A DNA stretch of 64,000 nt. It comes from Pseudoflavonifractor sp. GTDB lineage: Bacteria; Bacteroidota; Bacteroidia; Bacteroidales; Muribaculaceae. Each line of letters begins with the position of its first letter. Positions within the stretch are counted from its first letter, which is position 1. The notes under the pieces were generated by a model. The model was not told the origin of the DNA. It saw nothing but the letters and a program-made list of their open reading frames with translations, and made no database searches. Shown in pieces: positions 9,851 to 19,111 of this stretch. Position numbers and translations under genes: made by a program. The stretch spans positions 1,685,197-1,749,196 of the forward strand of contig JAMPAQ010000001.1 in the NCBI GenBank assembly GCA_023667145.1, written 5' to 3'.

Positions 9851-9858
9851 CAAAGTTA
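9851..9858 (-). promoter_or_regulatory. -7 promoter element for the TPR gene
   Basis: On the minus strand this reads TAACTTTG (TAnnTTTG), about 20 bases upstream of the ATG at 9830. It forms a divergent promoter pair with the element at 9913-9920. Confidence 0.6.
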
Positions 9859-9912
9859 ACGTTTTTCCGTCACATAATATCCATTGTGAGGCCAACATTA
9901 AATTATTCTGAC

Positions 9913-9920
9913 TAACTTTG
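9913..9920 (+). promoter_or_regulatory. -7 promoter element for the S9 peptidase
   Basis: TAACTTTG matches the Bacteroidetes consensus and lies 55 bases upstream of the ATG at 9976. No good -33 box at the usual spacing was seen. Confidence 0.6.
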
Positions 9921-9975
9921 CGTGTAAACGGCTGAGTTATGTCAGAACCAAACCAACCAATATATCATAACAAGT

Positions 9976-12111
9976 ATGAATCGTTTTTTCAAGCCAATCG
10001 TTATGTCATCGGCACTGTTACTTACGGCTGCGGCATGTAGCGAGGGCGACGGCAATGAGAAGATTGTCGACAAGCCCGACATCAAGATCATCGACGGTAT
10101 CTTCTCGCCCGAGGCGCTTGAGGCACTGGGACGCGTGTCCGACCCGGTTGTCTCGCCCGACGGGACCAAGGTGCTGTTTGGCATCTCGTATGAGAGCGTC
10201 GAGGAGAACAAGAGCAACCGCGACCTCTATGTGATGAACATCGACGGCTCGGAGCAGAAGCGCCTCACACGCACTCCGTCGTCAGAGAACAATGCCGTGT
10301 GGATTGACGGCGGCAAGCGTATCGCGTTCACCTATCCTGTCAAGGATGTGCCACAGATGTGGGTCATGGATGCCGACGGCTCCAACCGCAAGGCGGTGAG
10401 CGACATCGAGAAGGGCGTCCAGGGATTTGTCATCTCTCCCGACGGGACCAAGGTCATCATCGTGTCGAGCGTCAAGTACTCGCGCACGGCCCAGGACGTG
10501 TATCCCGACCTGCCCAAGGCCACGGGGCGCATCATCGACGACCTGATGTACAAGCACTGGGACGAGTGGGTGACCGAGATACCCCACCCCTTCCTCGCCG
10601 ACTTTGACGGATCACAGCTGTCCAACATCGTTGACATCATGGAGGACGAGCCGTTTGAGAGCCCGATGAAGCCGTTTGGCGGCATCGAGTCGTTCGCGTG
10701 GTCGCCCGACAGCAAGAGCCTCATCTACGTGTCGCGCAAGAAGACCGGACTCGAGTATGCCATATCGACCAACTCCGACCTCTATCTCTACGACATCGAC
10801 AAGAAGTCCACCGTCAACCTCACCGAGGGGATGATGGGCTACGACACCAATCCCGCCTACTCGCCCGACGGCAAGTATGTGGCATGGCTGTCGATGGAGC
10901 ATGACGGATATGAGAGCGACAAGAACCGCATCTTCATACTCGATGTCACGACCGGGGAGAAGACTGACCTCACCACCGACTGGGACTATACGGCCGATGC
11001 GATAAAGTGGGCGCCCGACAGCAAGTCGATTTACTTCCTCGCCGCCCATCAGGGCGTGACCCCGTTGTTTGCCATCGACATCACGACACGCGAGGTCAGC
11101 ACAGTGGCCGAGGGTCAGTATGACTACGCCTCCATCGAACCCGCCGGAGCCGACACGATCATCACCATGCGCCACTCGATGGTTGCCCCCAACGAGATTT
11201 TTGCCGTCAATGGCGGTGAGGTGAGACAGCTCACCGATGTCAACGGCGAGCTGCTATCGCAGGTCAAGATGCCTACGGTCGAGAAGCGTATGGTACCCAC
11301 GACCGACGGCAAGGAGATGCTCACTTGGGTGATACTGCCTCCCGACTTCGACCCCAACAAGAAATATCCGGCGATACTCTACTGTCAGGGTGGCCCGCAA
11401 CAGGCGGTCAGCCAGTTCTGGAGCTATCGGTGGAACTTTGCGGCGATGGCCTCGCAGGGCTATATCGTCATCGCTCCCAACCGTCGCGGACTGCCGGGAT
11501 TCGGCACCGAGTGGAACGCCCAGATTTCGGGTGACTACGGCGGTCAGAACATGAAGGACTACCTGAGTGCCGTTGACTACATGAAGCAGGAACCATATGT
11601 CGATGGAGAGCATATCGGTGCCGTCGGCGCAAGCTACGGTGGATTTTCTGTCTACTGGCTTGCCGGCAATCACGACAAGCGCTTCGCCTGTCTGATTGCC
11701 CACGCCGGCATCTTCAACATCGAGACCCAGTATCTTGAGACCGAGGAGATGTGGTTTGCCAACTGGGATATGGGCGGTGCTTTCTGGGAGAAAGACAATG
11801 CCGTGGCACAGCGCACGTTTGCCACCTCGCCCCACCGCTTTGTCGACAAGTGGGATACCCCTATCCTGATTACCCACGGAGAGTATGACTTCCGCATCCT
11901 TGCGTCACAGGGCATGATGGCGTTCAATGCCGCCCGTCTGCGCGGTGTACCCGCCGAGATGCTCATCTTCCCCGATGAAAACCACTGGATTCTCAAGCCT
12001 CAGAATGCCATGCTGTGGCAGCGCGTGTTCTTCCGCTGGCTTGACCGCTGGCTCAAGCCCGGCAACCAACCTGCCGAGGCTACTACAGCACAGGCCGACA
12101 GCGTTAAGTAA
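9976..12111 (+). CDS. S9 family peptidase (dipeptidyl-peptidase-like), lipoprotein
   Basis: 711 residues. The N-terminus has a signal peptide ending in a lipobox (LTAAAC), so the enzyme is probably lipid-anchored. Residues about 50-430 form a WD40-like beta-propeller built from repeated SPDGTKV/WSPDSKS blades, which gates peptide access in prolyl oligopeptidases. The C-terminal alpha/beta hydrolase domain holds the triad: Ser553 in GASYGG, Asp638 in GEYDFR and His670 in ENHW. This layout matches S9 enzymes of the acylaminoacyl-peptidase/DPP5 type that trim short peptides in the periplasm. It is followed by a rho-independent terminator at 12138-12174. The specific substrate preference cannot be read from the sequence. 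Confidence 0.93.
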   Translation: MNRFFKPIVMSSALLLTAAACSEGDGNEKIVDKPDIKIIDGIFSPEALEALGRVSDPVVSPDGTKVLFGISYESVEENKSNRDLYVMNIDGSEQKRLTRTPSSENNAVWIDGGKRIAFTYPVKDVPQMWVMDADGSNRKAVSDIEKGVQGFVISPDGTKVIIVSSVKYSRTAQDVYPDLPKATGRIIDDLMYKHWDEWVTEIPHPFLADFDGSQLSNIVDIMEDEPFESPMKPFGGIESFAWSPDSKSLIYVSRKKTGLEYAISTNSDLYLYDIDKKSTVNLTEGMMGYDTNPAYSPDGKYVAWLSMEHDGYESDKNRIFILDVTTGEKTDLTTDWDYTADAIKWAPDSKSIYFLAAHQGVTPLFAIDITTREVSTVAEGQYDYASIEPAGADTIITMRHSMVAPNEIFAVNGGEVRQLTDVNGELLSQVKMPTVEKRMVPTTDGKEMLTWVILPPDFDPNKKYPAILYCQGGPQQAVSQFWSYRWNFAAMASQGYIVIAPNRRGLPGFGTEWNAQISGDYGGQNMKDYLSAVDYMKQEPYVDGEHIGAVGASYGGFSVYWLAGNHDKRFACLIAHAGIFNIETQYLETEEMWFANWDMGGAFWEKDNAVAQRTFATSPHRFVDKWDTPILITHGEYDFRILASQGMMAFNAARLRGVPAEMLIFPDENHWILKPQNAMLWQRVFFRWLDRWLKPGNQPAEATTAQADSVK

Positions 12112-12137
12112 CCATACACGAGGCTGATTTGTTATAC

Positions 12138-12174
12138 AGACGGGTCGACGCACCATTGTGTTGGCCCGTCTTTT
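12138..12174 (+). terminator. Rho-independent terminator after the S9 peptidase
   Basis: Stem AGACGGG/CCCGTCT with an 18-20 base loop, then TTTT, 27 bases after the stop codon. Confidence 0.8.
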
Positions 12175-12186
12175 ATAATCATCAAT

Positions 12187-12690
12187 ATGTCAAAGACGCG
12201 ACTAAAGAAAGAACTGGAGGGGATGTCGCCCGAACATCTGCGCACTCTCCTGCTCGACCTCTACGATGCCCGCAAGGAGGCCCGCGAGTATCTTGAGTTT
12301 TTCATCAATCCCGATGCCGACAAGATTGTCGAGCGATACTCGCGTGTCATCGAGCGGGAGGGCGAGCGGGCTCAGCGCGGACGGCGGTTCCGCAGCTCCA
12401 TATGCGCCAAGGCTGTCAAGGAGATGGCATCATATGGCGCGGGGGCAGAATATGAGGCACAGCTGAGAATCCGTGCGCTCGACGCGGCACTCCATGTGAC
12501 GGCGAGCCGCTATACCGACACGATAGCCCGCTGGAGCGAGAAAACCTTTGCCGAGATGCTGGCTGTGCTTTACAGCGCGGGGCTGCTCGACTCGTCGCTC
12601 AACGCCGTCAAGCGCCTAATAGACCGATACCGCACGGCACGCCACCCCCTCGCCGACACCTTCGCCGGGATGCTCTCAGAGTATATGTAA
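12187..12690 (+). CDS. DUF6155 family protein
   Basis: 167 residues, cytoplasmic, almost entirely helical. The N-terminus (MSKTRLKKELEGMSPEHLRTLLLDLYDARKEAREYLEF, read as helix-turn-helix segments) is typical of the DUF6155 proteins common in Bacteroidales. No catalytic motif is visible and the function is unknown. It begins 76 bases after the S9 gene and is separated from it by a terminator, so it probably has its own promoter. The last 98 bases of this gene are duplicated at 18890-18987 as part of the direct repeat that bounds the accessory island. Confidence 0.8.
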   Translation: MSKTRLKKELEGMSPEHLRTLLLDLYDARKEAREYLEFFINPDADKIVERYSRVIEREGERAQRGRRFRSSICAKAVKEMASYGAGAEYEAQLRIRALDAALHVTASRYTDTIARWSEKTFAEMLAVLYSAGLLDSSLNAVKRLIDRYRTARHPLADTFAGMLSEYM

Positions 12691-12738
12691 TCACAATGTC
12701 AGTGTACGAGTGCTGCCGGTTTGGCTTTAGGCGGCGGG
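12593..12738 (+). repeat. Direct repeat copy 1, part a (end of DUF6155 gene)
   Basis: 146 bases recur at 18890-19035 with about four mismatches by eye. It covers the 3' end of the DUF6155 gene and the spacer up to the terminase-like ORF stop. In the second copy it is joined directly to part b. Confidence 0.95.
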
Positions 12739-13737
12739 GGCAGCTGCCGCGAATGTGAGGGGGATGTAGGGGGGTGTCATCATGCGTTCTGGGTTGTCAC
12801 TATGAAACGTCCCTCCGGGACTTATGGCTGAGGTGGATGCTGTCCCCGAGCTAAGGCACGGGGTTCTCTCATTATCGCTGTCCCTCCGGGACAGCTTGTG
12901 ACCGGAGGGTCTGTCGCATGGGGCATCGGAGGGGTGGCGGGGCGACCCGCGTTGGCTATGACGTGGAGGAGACTCGGGGTCGATGAGGATGAACGGGCCG
13001 AGGTCGCCGTCAAGGGAGGCGGTGAGATATTGGAGGAATGGGGTTGGACGAAGCGGTGGTGTGGAGGAAGATAAGGAGTTTAAGGAAGGCGTTAAGGATG
13101 GATGACGGCTGGGGGTGCGACGACGAGTAGTATTACGTCGTGGTGGGCGGGGGTATGGGGTGCCGTGGATGATGAGGATATTCTCGCGATGAGGCTGGAG
13201 CATGGGGATGACGGTATCGAGAGCAGCGTCGAGGGTGTCGGTCGGGTATGTGTCGGCGTTGAGAAGGAGGATGATGTCAAATGTTGCGCCACGGCGGGTA
13301 GTGGGACGCAGGCCAGAGCCGACAGTGTGAAACCGGGTTGGTAGTGTGGCCGGGGACGTGAGGAGGGTGTTGACGAGGGCGCGGGCAGCGGTGGCTGTGC
13401 GGTCGAGGATGAGAGTGCGCCGGTGAGGGAGGATGACGGTGCGTAGCCAGTGGATGTAGTGGACGAGGAGATTGGCGATGTAGGTTTGGCCAGGGGCCGG
13501 GTCAGAGATTATTATACGTGCGGGGGTAGAGGGACGATGTCGCCACGGTTGGGGAGTGCCGGAAGCAGGGGCGGCGGTGTGGCGGGCGCGTTCGAGTCGG
13601 TCGATGATGTGGCGGTGTGGCGGGCAAAGAGTGCGACCAGTGGTGCGCTTGAGCCATCGGGTGAAGCCGTAGGTGTAGTTGGGAGCGACGATGTGTCGCT
13701 CCCGGGGGGATGGTTTATGGTAGATGGGCATCTTCAT
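12727..13737 (-). CDS. Terminase-like / P-loop-fold protein, possibly decaying
   Basis: 336 codons on the minus strand, GC-rich and very rich in Pro, Arg, Ser and Thr. Residues 1-180 look like a real protein: a conserved-looking start (MPIYHKPSPRERHIVAPNYTYGFTRWLKR), a strand plus loop where a Walker A would be (IIISDPAPGQTY, without the GKS/T), and Walker-B-like strands (TLILDRTATAA; FDIILLLNADTYP). This order resembles a phage large terminase or DEAD-like ATPase N-lobe that has lost its nucleotide-binding lysine. From about residue 200 the sequence is low-complexity and reads through the palindromic repeats at 12809-12896, so the C-terminus is probably not functional coding sequence. It could be a domesticated phage remnant or a spurious ORF in GC-rich DNA. 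A 5' copy of the gene lies at 19032-19111. Confidence 0.4.
   Translation of the reverse strand: MKMPIYHKPSPRERHIVAPNYTYGFTRWLKRTTGRTLCPPHRHIIDRLERARHTAAPASGTPQPWRHRPSTPARIIISDPAPGQTYIANLLVHYIHWLRTVILPHRRTLILDRTATAARALVNTLLTSPATLPTRFHTVGSGLRPTTRRGATFDIILLLNADTYPTDTLDAALDTVIPMLQPHRENILIIHGTPYPRPPRRNTTRRRTPSRHPSLTPSLNSLSSSTPPLRPTPFLQYLTASLDGDLGPFILIDPESPPRHSQRGSPRHPSDAPCDRPSGHKLSRRDSDNERTPCLSSGTASTSAISPGGTFHSDNPERMMTPPYIPLTFAAAAPAA
12809..12896. repeat. Palindromic repeat cluster (three hairpins)
   Basis: The 13-base unit GTCCCTCCGGGAC occurs at 12809-12821 and 12880-12892, the second extended to the palindrome GCTGTCCCTCCGGGACAGC. Between them (about 12842-12863) lies a third hairpin with CCCCG/CGGGG arms. 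Spacing and sequence resemble REP-like palindromic elements seen in intergenic DNA of Bacteroidales. It sits inside the 3' part of the terminase-like ORF, which argues that part is not truly coding. Confidence 0.6.
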
Positions 13738-13787
13738 GAGCGCTAAGATAGCATGGCGGGGAGGTGATGGCGGTCTATCTTGTCGCT
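13658..13787 (+). repeat. Direct repeat copy 1, part b (start of terminase-like gene)
   Basis: 130 bases recur at 19032-19161 with about two mismatches by eye. The segment contains the first codons and upstream region of the terminase-like ORF. Copy 2 lacks the 923 bases that separate part a from part b here; both junctions share CGGG. Confidence 0.95.
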
Positions 13788-13898
13788 ATGTGATGGAGAG
13801 ATAATGGAATTTAAGGAGATTAATTCTGAGAAGGTGGAGAGCAAGAGATGGCGAAATAGGGTATTTTAACGTATGAGTTGATAAAAAATACTCAAAAA

Positions 13899-13930
13899 TT
13901 TGGACGGATTGTAAATATATATTTAATTTG
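13899..13930 (+). promoter_or_regulatory. Probable promoter of the type IX-secreted trio
   Basis: TTTG at 13899-13902, 20 bases, then TTAATTTG at 13923-13930 (one mismatch to TAnnTTTG), in AT-rich DNA 54 bases before the ATG at 13984. The spacing is what Bacteroidetes -33/-7 promoters use. The rest of the 13738-13983 spacer shows nothing else. Confidence 0.5.
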
Positions 13931-13983
13931 CATCGTTAGCGTTTGGTTGATAAAAAAATCCTAAACATTATATTCACTCACTT

Positions 13984-15740
13984 ATGGAAAAAAGATTAAT
14001 CACAGGGGCCATCTCTCTCCTACTGTTCGGGGCAGGGGCATTCGGTCAAGAGGCCGAGACAATCACCTATTACGACAGCTTTACTGACTACGGTATAGCT
14101 CAAAACAGTGTCATGCCTATTCTTGATAAAGAAGATAGGCTTAACAGTAATGCAGGCAAGATACATGCTAATTTGGTCAGTGTACCCGATTCTGTCAAGA
14201 CTTGTGTTGCCGCAGCCATAGATATATGGGAATCTAAGATCGATTATGCGGCGAATATTGAAATTTGTGTTAAATTCAAGGAGCTTGAGGCTGATATGGA
14301 TATTCAAATCGATGTCTCGTATACAAATGAATCTCCGATACGCCGGCCTTGGAGCCTATATAAATATCAGACTGGACAAAGTTCAAGCAAGGCCACATCA
14401 TCCGATGCTGAAATAGTCATAAACAAATCAAAATCCTGGGATTGCAGCAATGGCATCAATACCGTACCCGGTAGCCGGAATCTACATACGCGATGCTGCG
14501 CTCAATAGCAGTGGCATTGGGATTTGGTGGAAGTGTCATAGAGAAAACGGTCACCGTCAATAGCAAGCCTACCAAGTTGATTTCTTTTGCCACCATGCGT
14601 GGAACACATACGCCATTTGACACCATAATATTCAATCACGACAATGTCCGGCTAAGTGACATACCAAACACAGGCCCGCGCAATAATTCCGCCCTGAACA
14701 ATTATGTACAGCCTACCGGTGACCGCTACATATATGCGCTGAAGGAGGACGAGACACACCGAATGTTTGCTCCCGAAGTATTTGAACCATTCAAGTCACT
14801 TGTCTACCTTGACAATCCAACGAGCCTTATGCACTATGACGTGGCCGTTGGTGATAAATACATGCAGATAGACGGGACGACAATCGAGTTACTCAATGCC
14901 ATCGGATGGCAGATACCAGTCAAGGAGATTGAGATAATAGGTGAAAACATAGCATCCAACGGTATAGCGTCGGCCTACGAGCCACATAGGTTTCACATAA
15001 ACAATTGCTTTGGGAAAGAATTGTCAGAGATAAGCTGGACACTCGCCCTGCCTCTTAAAGACGGCGGGATGGAAATCGTTGCCGCCGGACGTGACTGTAA
15101 CGAATTTAATATCCCTGCAATCACCGATGAGGACAGATATGAGATAAATATAAACGGTGACATTTACGGACAAGTCGTGTGCACAGCAATCGCTGATGGA
15201 CAAGAGGTCAAAGATGTTTACCGTATCTCACTGGAGCTTAAGCCGCGCATAAAGAAGGTCACGATACTGCGTAAAGAGCAGAGAAAGCCATACGCTTCAT
15301 ACGACCTTTACTACACTGTGGAATACTGTGGAGCCAGCCAGATATTGACCGAGCTTGATGAGGAATACAGCTCGTCTCTAATACAGCAGTATGTGAGAGA
15401 GCCGTTCCTTGCCCATGTCATTACCCCATACATCTCAGCACCCGCTTACGCATGGATTGATATAACGGCAGAGAACAAGTATGGCAAGGACACGTATACC
15501 ATAGAACTGGAACCGGCAGAGGAATTCATGTCAGGAAACAGGATTATGAATACAACTGAAATAAGTAACGACTCCCTCAATGAAAACATCTCATATCTTG
15601 AAATATACTCAATAGCAGGGGCGAGAATCTCTGTCATCAAGGATATGGAAGACCTGAAAAATCTGCGTAACGGAATTTATATTCTTAATATATATGGAAA
15701 TGATGGTACCTCAAAACAAATAAAATACGTGAGACAATGA
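13984..15740 (+). pseudogene. Type IX-exported, metzincin-like protein, frameshifted
   Basis: Two open frames make one protein. The first (13984-14508) has a signal peptide (ISLLLFGAGAFGQ) and a metzincin-like N-terminal region (AAIDIWESKI...). The second (open from about 14475, ending 15740) continues with the helix that should carry the zinc motif, here TYAMLRSIAVALGFGG, where HExxH is replaced by R-S-I-A-V. It ends with beta-sandwich modules and a type IX secretion sorting domain (LRNGIYILNIYGNDG). A loss of one base near 14470-14480 explains the switch from frame 1 to frame 3. Without correction the cell makes a 174-residue secreted fragment. The stop overlaps the next gene's start (ATGA). 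Sequencing error is the main alternative to true decay. Confidence 0.75.
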
Positions 15741-16765
15741 ACAGGCTTATATTTTTAACGTCCCTGATAATTGCGGCGCTTGCTGCGAGTGCGCAGAGAA
15801 TATCTGACAACATCCTGCTCCCTGATGGCCGGGTAGTCGGGAAAGACCACATATTCCTTGCCGGAGAGAATGGTAAGTTTCATGTGGAGACAGCTCGTTA
15901 CCCTGAAGCCGTGTGGAAGTTTTATCTAATAATGAGATGGTCGCTGCCTTCAGAGGTGGAACTTGTTAGTACAAGTCAGTCTCCGACAGAATCATTTATT
16001 ATTGACATAGATAGTATCAATTGGTGGTATGCGCGCTCATATACCACTCATCAACCAGGTACACCGGTATACTGCAAAGGTATTCTGACAACATCGTACA
16101 ATGGATTTGTTACTGACATGGTGGAACTCACATTCAATCTTTTCCCGGCCAAGCCGATAGTAAAGGACATAACCCTCGACTACACATTCTATTGGGATTA
16201 CCATGATCTTGGTGAGAGTGGCATACTGTCGGCATCTGTCGCGTCAGAGAGAGCTACTGGATATAGCTATGGAGCGACAGGTATACCATTCCAATATGAA
16301 TGGCCTGAAAATGGCGGTTTCCATTGGAGCTTTGATTGGGAGGACGCAGACACGACCAATGATTATACGCGGATATCCAACGAGTATGCGGAATGGGGTA
16401 CCCATTATGTGATTTATGCAAAAAACAAATATGGTGCTGTGAGTTCGGATACCATATTCACAACCGACTATATCCATGACCCAGATGTACTGGCCGCAAT
16501 CGGTTATCCACGCGTAACTGAGAGCGAGGATATAACCAAGGAAAACGACATCATCAGCGTCAAATATGAAAACGGAAAATTACTGATAGCCGGAGACGTA
16601 GATTCAGTAACAGAGGTCAGGATTTACAATGTCAGCGGTGTCAACGTCAATCAATCAAACAAACCATCGGATATTGACTTGTCATCGTTGATACGAGGAT
16701 GTTATGTGGCTGTATTAAGGTTGGAGAATGGCCGTAACGTAATATATAAATTCCACAAATTATGA
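15737..16765 (+). CDS. Type IX-exported beta-sandwich protein
   Basis: 342 residues, intact. Signal peptide (FLTSLIIAALAASAQ), then beta-rich modules and a C-terminal sorting domain (VTEVRIYNVSGVNVNQ... LIRGCYVAVLRLENG) of the kind cleaved by PorU-type sortases during type IX secretion. It has no metzincin-like N-terminal region, but its middle (KPIVKDITLDY... YVIYAKNKYGAVSSDTI) matches the equivalent modules of the two flanking genes, so the three are paralogues by their C-terminal halves. It overlaps both neighbours by 4 bases, so all three are one operon. Likely surface or secreted; binding function unknown. Confidence 0.75.
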   Translation: MNRLIFLTSLIIAALAASAQRISDNILLPDGRVVGKDHIFLAGENGKFHVETARYPEAVWKFYLIMRWSLPSEVELVSTSQSPTESFIIDIDSINWWYARSYTTHQPGTPVYCKGILTTSYNGFVTDMVELTFNLFPAKPIVKDITLDYTFYWDYHDLGESGILSASVASERATGYSYGATGIPFQYEWPENGGFHWSFDWEDADTTNDYTRISNEYAEWGTHYVIYAKNKYGAVSSDTIFTTDYIHDPDVLAAIGYPRVTESEDITKENDIISVKYENGKLLIAGDVDSVTEVRIYNVSGVNVNQSNKPSDIDLSSLIRGCYVAVLRLENGRNVIYKFHKL

Positions 16766-18771
16766 GAAAGATATTGTTTTCAGTGTTCACCTGTCTTGCC
16801 ATTGCATCAAACGCACAGGAGATTTACGAGTCATACACCTATGCCCAAGACGAATATATTGAGCAATGTGTCAATCTGCCAGTCGTAAGGGAAATAAATG
16901 GTGGTACAGTATTTAACATCACGTATGATGGCAACTGGAATTATGAAATGCGTGGCGCTTTTGAATACGCCTGCAAGATATGGGAAGAGAGTATGCCAAC
17001 ATCACTGCCCATAAACATAGTGGCAAAAATTGGGAAGATAAGGGATAAAAGCGGAAATAAACCCATCTCAAAGGTTGACGTCAGGAGTATGTCACTCAGC
17101 AATTTTGGCAGCAATGAGACTGTACAGTCCCCATGAATGAAAGGTGTAATCCTTATAGAGTTTATCGCCGGTGATAATTTTCAGTTCACAAATTTTCTTG
17201 AGGACCCCACACTGTATAACGGTACGGACATAACGCTCACCTATAATCAGGACATGATTGATGAATTTTCATATTGTCTTGATGAGATGCCGACAAGCAA
17301 GTATGACTTTGTGACAATTGTACTGAGGGATATAGCCCGGGCAATGGGAATTGAATGTCGTCTCATAGGTAAACCAGATACGGAAAAAGTGTATTTTAAT
17401 GACAATCCGACAATTCCATTTGAAAGTCATATTTTGGGTTCAATAAAGACGCGGGACGAGTCCGAGGGATATACGCTTGTAACCAATGGCTCTTTTCCTA
17501 TAAGCATAAACGAATATGGCTCACTGAATCTTTATGCCCCGTATCCGTGGGAACAAGGAGTATCCCTGAATACATTCATATCCGATTATAAAAAGCCCCT
17601 GTCCGTATTGCTAACCCATGAATTTGGACGCGGGACTGTCATACGTGATGTATACGACCCCAATATGACGGCATTTTTCACTAACGCTCTCAAATGGAAG
17701 AAGCAGATTGTCACAGGCGGTTCATCAAATACTCAGAATATAAGCGGCACCACCAATGATATAATACCCTATGGCGGTCGCATATCCTCACAGGAGTCAA
17801 AGCGTTCTTTTGCGACAGCCAACAGACGCATATATTCTGATGATGACATAGAGGATGATACTACTCAATTCCTATTCTACGACTTCATAAAGCCATTCCA
17901 CTGTTTCTATGTCGATACGGAGAAAAGTCTCACAGATGAGGGATGGAGCGTCTCAATCCTTAAAAAGGATGGGAGTTGGGATGTAGTATATGATGCCCCA
18001 TATTGGATTAGTAAAGATATTAAAATGTCTGATTTTACGTTTCATTATAATGATGAGGAGTACGCTCGGACTTGCGATGGATATCTCAGATGCCGCATAA
18101 CAGACAGTGACATAAGATACATGTCAAATAGACCTCCATATAATGAATATGATGTGAAATACCTTGTCATAGATTATCTGCCGCAGAAAGCTGAATTGCA
18201 ATTTGATAAAGTCATCGGGCCGACGGAAATTAGCATGACGAGGGCTATCCAGCAGGACTATGACGAGTATCTACGCGATATCAAAATCGGCATAAAGAAT
18301 CTTGAGGGAGTGGAGAGCGTGTTGGTGGAGCAACTGATAGAGGGAGACCGCATACCGACTAAGTTTGAGGTCGAGGATTTCAAGAACGGATATTTCACGG
18401 CTACCGTAGACAAAGAGTTCTACTCATGGTTTACAGTGGTGACGACCAACAAAAACGGTAGCGTGAGGAGCGAGACCTTAGAAATCGCGCCGCTCGAACC
18501 GGCCACAGATGCCTCATACGGATTTGATGTCAAGGTGACAGATGACGTGGTGAGCATCAGCGGTGACAGCAAGCGTCTTTATGAGCGGAACAGATTGCAG
18601 TCATACAGGATTGAGTCGCTCAGCCGTGTTGGCGGCACTACAGGGCTCGCCGGTGAGATTTACGAAAATCATGTGGAAATTGATGTGTCGGGACTTGAGA
18701 ACGGCATATATGTGCTGCTATATAGCGACTCGTACGGCAGGGAGTATTCCCATAAGTTTGTGAAGCGGTAA
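16762..18771 (+). pseudogene. Type IX-exported, metzincin-like protein, interrupted by an in-frame stop
   Basis: An in-frame TGA at 17134-17136 splits the gene into 124 codons (16762-17136) and 544 codons (from ATG 17137), both in frame 1. The first part has a signal peptide (FSVFTCLAIASNAQ) and a metzincin-like segment (AFEYACKIWEESMP). The second has YDFVTIVLRDIARAMGI at the position of the active-site helix, where H-E-x-x-H reads R-D-I-A-R, so even the intact ancestor would not be a zinc peptidase of normal type. The end is a type IX sorting domain (LENGIYVLLYSDSYGREY). The second part has no signal peptide of its own, so re-initiation at 17137 would leave it in the cytoplasm. A hairpin terminator follows. 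Confidence 0.75.
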
Positions 18772-18793
18772 CAAGGAAGTTTTCACACAGATG

Positions 18794-18830
18794 GACGGGG
18801 CATGGCATTCTATGGTCATGTCCCGTCTTT
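18794..18830 (+). terminator. Terminator of the type IX-secreted trio
   Basis: Stem GACGGGGCATG with CATGTCCCGTC (allowing one bulge/mismatch), then TTTAGTATAA, 23 bases after the stop at 18771. Confidence 0.75.
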
Positions 18831-18860
18831 AGTATAATAAAGGAATAGGGTCAGAGATGG

Positions 18861-18893
18861 AAAAAAGACGCACCCGGGGTGGCCAGACGCGTC
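18861..18893 (-). repeat. Copy of the prs terminator at an island boundary
   Basis: Bases 18867-18893 match the prs terminator stem-loop (20295-20321) at 25 of 27 positions by eye, and the adjoining A run (18861-18866) gives the same T run on the minus strand. It ends in CGTC, which is also the first four bases of the copy-2 repeat, so the two were joined at a microhomology. Confidence 0.75.
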
Positions 18894-18987
18894 GCTCAAC
18901 GCCGTCAAGCGCCTAATAGACCGATACCGCACGGCACGCCACCCCCTCGCCGACACCTTCGCCGGGATGCTCTCCGAATATACGTAA
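18893..18987 (+). pseudogene. 3' fragment of the DUF6155 gene
   Basis: Encodes the last 31 residues of DUF6155 (SLNAVKRLIDRYRTARH...) up to a stop, with no upstream part. It is the coding portion of the copy-2 repeat. Confidence 0.85.
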
Positions 18988-19031
18988 TCACAATGTCAGT
19001 GTACGAGTGCTGCCAGTTTGGCTTTAGGCGG

Positions 19032-19111
19032 CGGGTGAAGCCGTAGGTGTAGTTGGGGGCGACGATGTGTCGCTCCCGGGGGGATGGTTTATGGTAGATG
19101 GGCATCCTCAT
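19032..19111 (-). pseudogene. 5' fragment of the terminase-like gene
   Basis: Starts with MRMPIYHKPSPRERHIVAP as in the ORF at 12727-13737 and runs for about 26 codons before the deletion junction, after which the frame no longer corresponds. Confidence 0.7.
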
